From assembly GCA_024138015.1 (NCBI GenBank), contig JAMXBB010000006.1, forward strand, positions 75,910,044 through 75,974,043: 64,000 bases of DNA. The letters run 5' to 3'. How positions within the stretch are numbered: the stretch's first letter is position 1; the number at the start of each line of letters is the position of its first letter. Below are positions 58,499-64,000 of this stretch, piece by piece. The position numbers and the translations under genes were made by a program. The stretch comes from Lumnitzera littorea (Eukaryota; Streptophyta; Magnoliopsida; Myrtales; Combretaceae). The notes under the pieces were generated by a model. That model did not search any database. It saw nothing but the letters and a program-made list of their open reading frames with translations, and was not told the DNA's origin.

Positions 58499-60044
58499 AG
58501 TTCGAAAAAACCCTTTTATGCTATGGACTCAATTGCATGTTATTGTAACTTTGTAATTAACCCAAATAAGCTTTATTTCTAAACTAAAAACCCTAAAAAT
58601 TAAACTTCCCAACCATGACCAATATCTATTCTATGTCAAAAATACTAATCTTACATTATCATAGCAAATATCTTGATAGTATTATTTACTATTTTACAAG
58701 TTAGACTAATATATAGGATTATATTCGGAAAATACAAAATAAAGAGTATACTAGTGTGATTAATTCTATGAAAAATCCAAAAGACTCACAAAAATATTTA
58801 GATTTATACTGACTAGCTGCAATAATTATTTAGTTTATCACCTATTTTTATGGAAATAGTGTTTTTAGCCTAAGATAAAAACCAAGTATTCCAAATATCC
58901 TTATAAACTTCCAAAAGTCAGAGTATGTTAGGCTTATTGATAGGCTTCGGAGTATCGACCTAACCTAAATGTTAAGTTTCAAGCTAAGTTGGAGACTTTT
59001 TTTGTTTAACCGATCTAGATTTGCTTAGCCATGTTAAGATTGCATAACTATTCCATGTCTACTTAGTCGTGCCTAGACACCTTGGCTACGTCAAGTCGAC
59101 TTGGTCGTATTAGGTCGGCTTGGCTACAATAATTTGGCTCGGTCAACTCAGGTCCACCTAAATAAAAGCTTCAAGATCCCTATTGGCTCTTTGACTACAA
59201 ACATTAGCCCTTTACTTAGATTGCATTTGGCTATTGTTGTTAGTAGCAGTTATATCTTTTCTGTAGTTACTATAATGTATTGAAGGTGCTTCTTTGAATG
59301 TGAAGGAAAGAAGTACGAAGATGGAGAGATCTAATTTCTTGGCTTGTTAGTATTCATATTTAAGAAATTAATTTCTTCATGTTCTAATATTTCCCAATCG
59401 GAGTTGTTTACACCTGAAACCTTCGAGTTTCTTAGATTGGTCATAGACATTTGTCAGGGAAAAGTTCGATGGTTAGTGTTTTGAATTAATAGTAGTTGGT
59501 TATTTTATATGTATATATATATATATTAAAGAAAGAGTAAGAAATTAAAATATTTAAGGTATTAGGGTTTCTTGAAGTTTGCAGTAGGTATACCTATTAT
59601 GTAGCAATGAAAGACATAGGAGTGGAATGGTGAAAGGGGGGCTTTGAGTCTAGGCAATTATAGGTTCTTAAGGCTTACTCAAGACATTCGATTGAGAATT
59701 CTTAAGGTTCTGTAGTATTAATTTTTGGGGGGTTTTGAACAATATAATACAATTGACAAAATGCCTTAAATTGTGATTGTACTTTTAGGTATTTAATGGG
59801 TGTTCCATTTCTTGCATCCTCCGCTCTAGATTTTGATTTGGGAGTTCATTTGTGGATCAATGACACCCCTTTTGGTGGTCAATTTGTAGTAGCAGTAGGT
59901 CTGTGATTTTGGCTATAATAGTAATTGGAGTTTATATTGGTGGTAGACTACAGTTGTATTGGATTGAATGCCGAGTGTTAGCCATGTTGTTGTAGTGGCC
60001 ATTATTGGGTACATCATTGATAGGTGCAAGTGGTGTTGAGTAGG
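58499..60044. other. Unassigned stretch
   Basis: 1.5 kb without a supported gene. A TA run lies at 59508-59526. Short frames such as 59101-59283 show no family-like wording. It may be remaining LTR or other old repeat sequence. Confidence 0.4.
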
Positions 60045-60934
60045 TGATACAGTCTGGTCTAAGGATAGACAAGGTTGGCCTTCGAGGTAGGTCGGATCCT
60101 ACTGAAGGAACGAAAAATAGAATGGGTTTAGTGAATTCGTGAGCTACCTAACCGAATATGACACACCAGCTAGATTTTGCACGGACCTAAGACTCGCCGG
60201 ATGTGACGCACTGATATGAGTGATAGGGTTGCCCACTATAATCCTTACTAAAGGGATTGGTAAGAGCTAGTAAGGGAGAGAACTTTTCGAGAGAAAAAAA
60301 TTAAAAGGGGTTTTTCATTAATCTTCTGTATGTGTATCTTGGTATTGTTACAAATGTTGCTATTTATAGTACATCCTCAACCCTAGTGGTAAAACTGTAA
60401 ATAATGTACAAGGCCTTAAACCCTAAAGAATTGGGCCCATAAATAACATAATGACAAACATGTACAAAAATATAAAACTATACGTTTTACAGGGAAAAGT
60501 CAGCATGTGGTTATTTAGCATGCCTTGAAAGTAGTCTTGTAGTGCTTGGTCAAGACACTAGAGAGGTCAGCCCATAATTGCCAAGTTCTAAAGTTAGTTG
60601 ACAATAGTCACTTTCGTACTATGCCAAGAGGATCTAACTCTTAGTAGCATGAGCTCTTGGCCACTAAGTTAATGGCAGACTTTACTAAGTGAATCTAACT
60701 CTTAGTAATGTGATCTCACGGCATATCGACAAGTGTGAAGTTGAGTAAGTAATTAGTTAGGCATGGGTGAGGATCGGTTGTTGTCTCAGCCTTTTACTTC
60801 TTGTCTCGGCCTCCTGCTTCTTGGTACTCTATTTGCAAGAAATAGTGTTATTTGGCTTAGCTGACAGAATGAGTTAGTAAGGAGATGATCTTGGCTTTGG
60901 TAGTCGGGTTGGGTCGGTACCCTAAAGCTTATCA
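60045..60934 (-). repeat. 3' LTR of element E2
   Basis: 890 bp; plus reading begins TGATACAG, ends AGCTTATCA. It matches 63013-63709 over its first 687 bp at about 85-88% by eye, including the 'CGAATATGACACACCAGCTAGATT' type block (60151 and 63133). The last 200 bp have no partner because the 5' LTR is truncated. Confidence 0.8.
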
Positions 60935-61010
60935 TTCCCTCTCCCTTAGAGAAGTTTCGACTCGAAACTTGGTAATTGGTGACTTCAAATCCTACTAGGA
61001 TCAAATACTA
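60935..61010 (-). pseudogene. PPT and pol C-terminal tail of E2
   Basis: The minus strand AAGGGAGAGGGAA at 60935-60947 lies directly upstream of the 3' LTR and is a clear polypurine tract. Overlapping it, the minus-strand reading VSSRNFSKGEG resembles the last residues of gypsy polyproteins, which often end over the PPT. The rest of pol is absent. Confidence 0.6.
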
Positions 61011-61479
61011 ACTTGCAAAAACTGGTGAAAGTGAGATAAAGATAGTTTTGGGTCTATGATCAATGTTGGAATCATCCTCGGCTCCTTCCACCCATCATGA
61101 GCCTGATCAACTACACCTGAGTAGTCCTAGAAACTATTAATTACAGGAAGCAACATGATCTCAGGGTCATACAAAGAATTAGGGGCTCATAGATCTCGTG
61201 TTAGTGAGATGTAAGATGGCTCTTCCTTCTCCTTCCATCTATACATCTCAACTCTTTCCAATAGGAGAGTCTTAAGGGTTAACATGATGTATCCCTAGTA
61301 TAAGTATCCATCGCCTCAACTCTGATAAACTCTAATCTACAGTTAATAATAGCTTACAGTTGTGATGTTGTAATGGCTCATATCAGTTCCACGTAAGCTT
61401 ATCAATTGATTAGGACGTAGGATTTTCATATGAGGAAGGCAAACATAGTAATTCTTGGAGCTACCATCTGTGGCATTTA

Positions 61480-62260
61480 TGGTAGGTAATGGAATCATTT
61501 CAGGAACATGGGGGCTCAACCACGGTTCTGCTTGGTCCTTCTCACCTCTACTACTCGTCTCTCCAACAACCTTTACCTTTTCTTTTTCTACTTCCTTTCC
61601 TTGGCCTTCCTTCTTGTCGGCTTTCGCTATTTGAGTATTCCTTTCCTACTTCATTTCTTCTCTAAGCTACTCAAGTTGATCAAGTGTAACCCCTAGCTGT
61701 TCCTGCACATCATAATGGTCAGTACCAATGGCGAATTCTTCTCTTAAGGCTAGTTGGATAGCTTCATTTAAGCTCTTTACTCCTCAGGGTTTAACACGCC
61801 GAGCAATCTGTCGCCGCAACCCTCTCATGAATCGTAAGATAGTACATGAAAGAGATTCATACAATTCACATCACTGTAAGAGGGCTTTATACTCTTAAGA
61901 AAATTATTGGACATTCATTTATCCTTACCTTAAGATAGACAACTCATACAACTCATCTTGATATGATACAGGTACAAATTTTTCTCTCATAGTAGGTCTC
62001 ATTGAGCTCTATGTAGAACTCACTCCTCTAAGGATCCTTCACCTTAATTCATTCTTCTACCATATCCTAGCAAGGCCTTGAAGTTGATCTTCTATGATAT
62101 ATTCCTTATTATGTTCAGGACACGGGTACTTTTCAAAGACTTTGTTGACTCGAAATTCTTAATCCAAGTATTCATCTAGGGGTCTATAGCCATTAAACAT
62201 GGGTACTCTTGACCTTATATCTTCATAACCATAGTCATAACCTTATCGTCTTCGATTGTC
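61480..62260 (-). pseudogene. Gag of element E2
   Basis: Minus strand: YRPLDEYLD-EFRVNKVFEKYPC near 62195-62125, IIEDQLQGLARIW-KNELR near 62095, MREKFVPVSYQDELYEL near 61990-61940, ESLSCTILRFMRGLRRQIARRV near 61855-61795, then an acidic/Lys-rich tail to about 61500. This is the retrotransposon gag capsid fold by wording. Conserved Trp residues are replaced by stops (TGG to TAG), and no zinc knuckle was seen. Confidence 0.8.
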
Positions 62261-62997
62261 ATAAGCCTTGTTAGATGGAGATATCATCTCAGTAGACTAG
62301 CTAGGCTCACAAGAAGTCTTGTAGGTAATGACTAGAACTATCCAACACTTGGTGATTCAACATGGCAACTCAGAGGCCTGTATAGCTTGGATCTTCCACT
62401 TCACTTCAATACTTTGACTCAACTCGGATACTAGAATTAGCTTGGTTGTCTGGTTGAAGTGGGTTGGATGCTTCCACAATTTGGTAGTTGAATAGGCAAA
62501 CAACTCAGCTTAGTAACCTTAGGAGTATGACAATAAGGTACTTTATTTTACTTCGGATTGAAATAGCTCGGAGGCTCGGCAAAGTTCAAATCCGACACAA
62601 CTATTCTTAGCAAATCAACTTAAATATATACAATCTCACTAGACACTTGGTCTTTTCAATTCGGCAAACACAATAGTACTTTCTCCGCTACTATTGCAAT
62701 ATTAAAATAGGATAGCACATTGAACAGCTTGAAGAAGTGATATCTCAATAAACAACCTAGATTGGAATTCCCAACCTTATCTTTAATATATATATATTCA
62801 ATATGGGACTTATGATGTAGAGGAATTGCAATCCAAATTTTCACTAACCCACTTGAAGGAAATTCAATAGAAAACAAACTAATACCTAGTAAACAAATCC
62901 TCGATATCCCAAACAAACCCAATAAGCAAGCACTTCCTCAAACACAAAATAGAATAGATACAATGCCTAAAACTCTCAGCCCTATTTGGATCCTTAA

Positions 62998-63010
62998 GCT
63001 TCGATATCAA
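62998..63010 (-). promoter_or_regulatory. Decayed primer binding site of E2
   Basis: Minus strand TTGATATCGAAGC next to the 5' LTR, three changes from TTGGTATCAGAGC (initiator tRNA-Met complement). Confidence 0.6.
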
Positions 63011-63012
63011 GA

Positions 63013-63709
63013 TGATATGGTCCAGTTTAACGACAGACAAGGCCGGCCGTTGGGGTGGGTCTAATCCTACCGAAGGAACAAATAATAGAGTAGGTTTAGT
63101 ACGGGTTTTAGCGAATCCATATGCCACCTAATCGAATATGACACACCAGCTAGATTCTATATGGACTTAAGACTTATCGGATGTGATGCACTGATCCGAG
63201 TGATAGGGTTGCCTACCATAATCCTTGCTAAAGGGAATGATAAGAGTTGGTAAAGGAGAGAACTTTCTAAGAGAAAAGACTTAAAAGGGGTTTTTCATTA
63301 ATCTTCTATATGTGTATCTTGGTATTGTTACAAATGTTTCTATTTTTAGTACGTCCTAAACCTTAATGGCAAAACTATAAATAATGTATAAGGCCTTAAA
63401 CCCTAAAGAATTGGGCCTATAAATAACATAACAACAAACATGTACAAAAATATAAAACTATGCGTTTTATAGGGAGAAGTCGACATGTGGTCATTTGACA
63501 TGCCTTGGCAGTAGTCTTGTAGTGCTTAGTCGAGACACTAGAGAGGTTAGCCTATAATTGCCGAGTTTTGAAGTTAGTTGGCAATAGTCTCTTCGGGTTG
63601 TGCCGAGTGGATCTAATTCTCAACAGCATCACCTCTCAGCCATTAAGTCAACGGCAAACATTGTCGAGTGAATCTAACTCTCAATAACATGATCTCTCAG
63701 CATATTACA
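63013..63709 (-). repeat. Truncated 5' LTR of element E2
   Basis: Homologous to 60045-60731. The partner's last 200 bp (60732-60934, including the TGATAAG start in minus orientation) are missing; unrelated sequence begins at about 63710. The promoter end of the 5' LTR is therefore lost. Confidence 0.75.
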
Positions 63710-64000
63710 TAGGAATACCCATTGAAAACTTAAATCGACTTGCTCATTGATAAATAAACAATATCATTTACATGATAAAGGAGTTGCTACATTAGAGTCC
63801 AGCTAGATATTCTGCTATAACTTATGTATACAACAAAATATTTACATCAAAACATGCACTAACTTTTTCCTTTGTCATCTTCACAATAATTCTTGACTTA
63901 ATACAGGTTTCATACAAAAGTCACTGACTCCGACTCATACTCTCAGTATATACATCCCCCCTTAGTGTTGGGTCCTTCACGATGCGGTTAACTGAATGAT
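63710..64000. other. Unassigned right edge
   Basis: 290 bp with no match to the E2 LTR and no frame of note. It begins exactly where the E2 5' LTR is broken, so it may be another insertion that continues beyond the window. Confidence 0.4.

Larger units (their letters stand above)
60045..63709 (-). mobile_element. Gag-only Ty3/gypsy element (E2), related to E1
   Basis: Left LTR 60045-60934 is complete (minus start TGATAAGC, as in E1) with a polypurine tract beside it. Right LTR 63013-63709 is homologous to 60045-60731 but truncated. The 2.1-kb interior contains a gag remnant on the minus strand and a short pol C-terminus next to the PPT, but no RT or integrase. It is either a deletion derivative or a non-autonomous relative. 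Present length is 3.7 kb. Confidence 0.85.

Noticed and set aside
60041..63713. TAGG on both sides of E2 as a 4-bp target duplication
   Set aside because: The left LTR really extends to 60934, where the polypurine tract begins, and the right LTR is truncated at 63709. The right flank is therefore not the original insertion site and the match is chance.

Overview
This window looks like the repeat-rich, non-genic DNA of a plant nuclear chromosome. The reasons are the Ty3/gypsy reverse transcriptase and integrase remnants of plant type (chromovirus and Tat/Ogre lineages), initiator-methionine-tRNA and Tat-type primer binding sites, LTRs of 0.8 to 3.5 kb, high A+T content and abundant in-frame stops. 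I found no intact protein-coding gene, no rRNA or tRNA gene and no CRISPR array. The species cannot be named from the sequence.

Layout. 520-6139 is a complete but decayed Ty3/gypsy element on the minus strand (LTRs, tRNA-Met primer site, gag, protease, RT), with an internal deletion that joins RNase H to the middle of integrase. 6880-9288 is a broken minus-strand ORF with a recognisable 74-nt intron, resembling plant retroelement-associated 'putative gypsy-type transposase' proteins. A second, more decayed relative lies on the plus strand at about 13110-14260. 17055-20451 is a 3.4-kb solo LTR.

20452-37520 is a three-level nest. A Tat-type polyprotein (minus strand) is split in its integrase by a solo LTR (21644-36472, duplicated target AAACC). 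That solo LTR is itself split by an 11.1-kb Tat/Ogre-like non-autonomous element (22195-33317, duplicated target CAATA). The inner element has 2.6-kb LTRs, a gag remnant, no pol, and two tandem-repeat arrays next to its 3' LTR.

37619 to about 50580 is a Tekay/Del-like chromovirus on the minus strand (LTRs, PPT, PBS, gag with zinc knuckles, protease, RT, RNase H, integrase, chromodomain). Its RT is interrupted by a possible 830-bp insertion and a 3.5-kb LTR (42485-45950). At 53293-56769 there is a 3.5-kb solo LTR with a perfect AAGAC target duplication. It sits inside another, plus-oriented LTR of the same superfamily that ends at 58498. 60045-63709 is a gag-only relative of the first element.

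Nothing here forms a working pathway. The window records successive retrotransposon insertions, LTR-LTR recombination (solo LTRs), deletion, and point decay consistent with cytosine-methylation deamination. The most interesting points are the non-autonomous Tat element with satellite-like arrays, a chimeric LTR, and a dense cluster of WRKY-type W-box motifs in one LTR family. Percent identities are estimates by eye.
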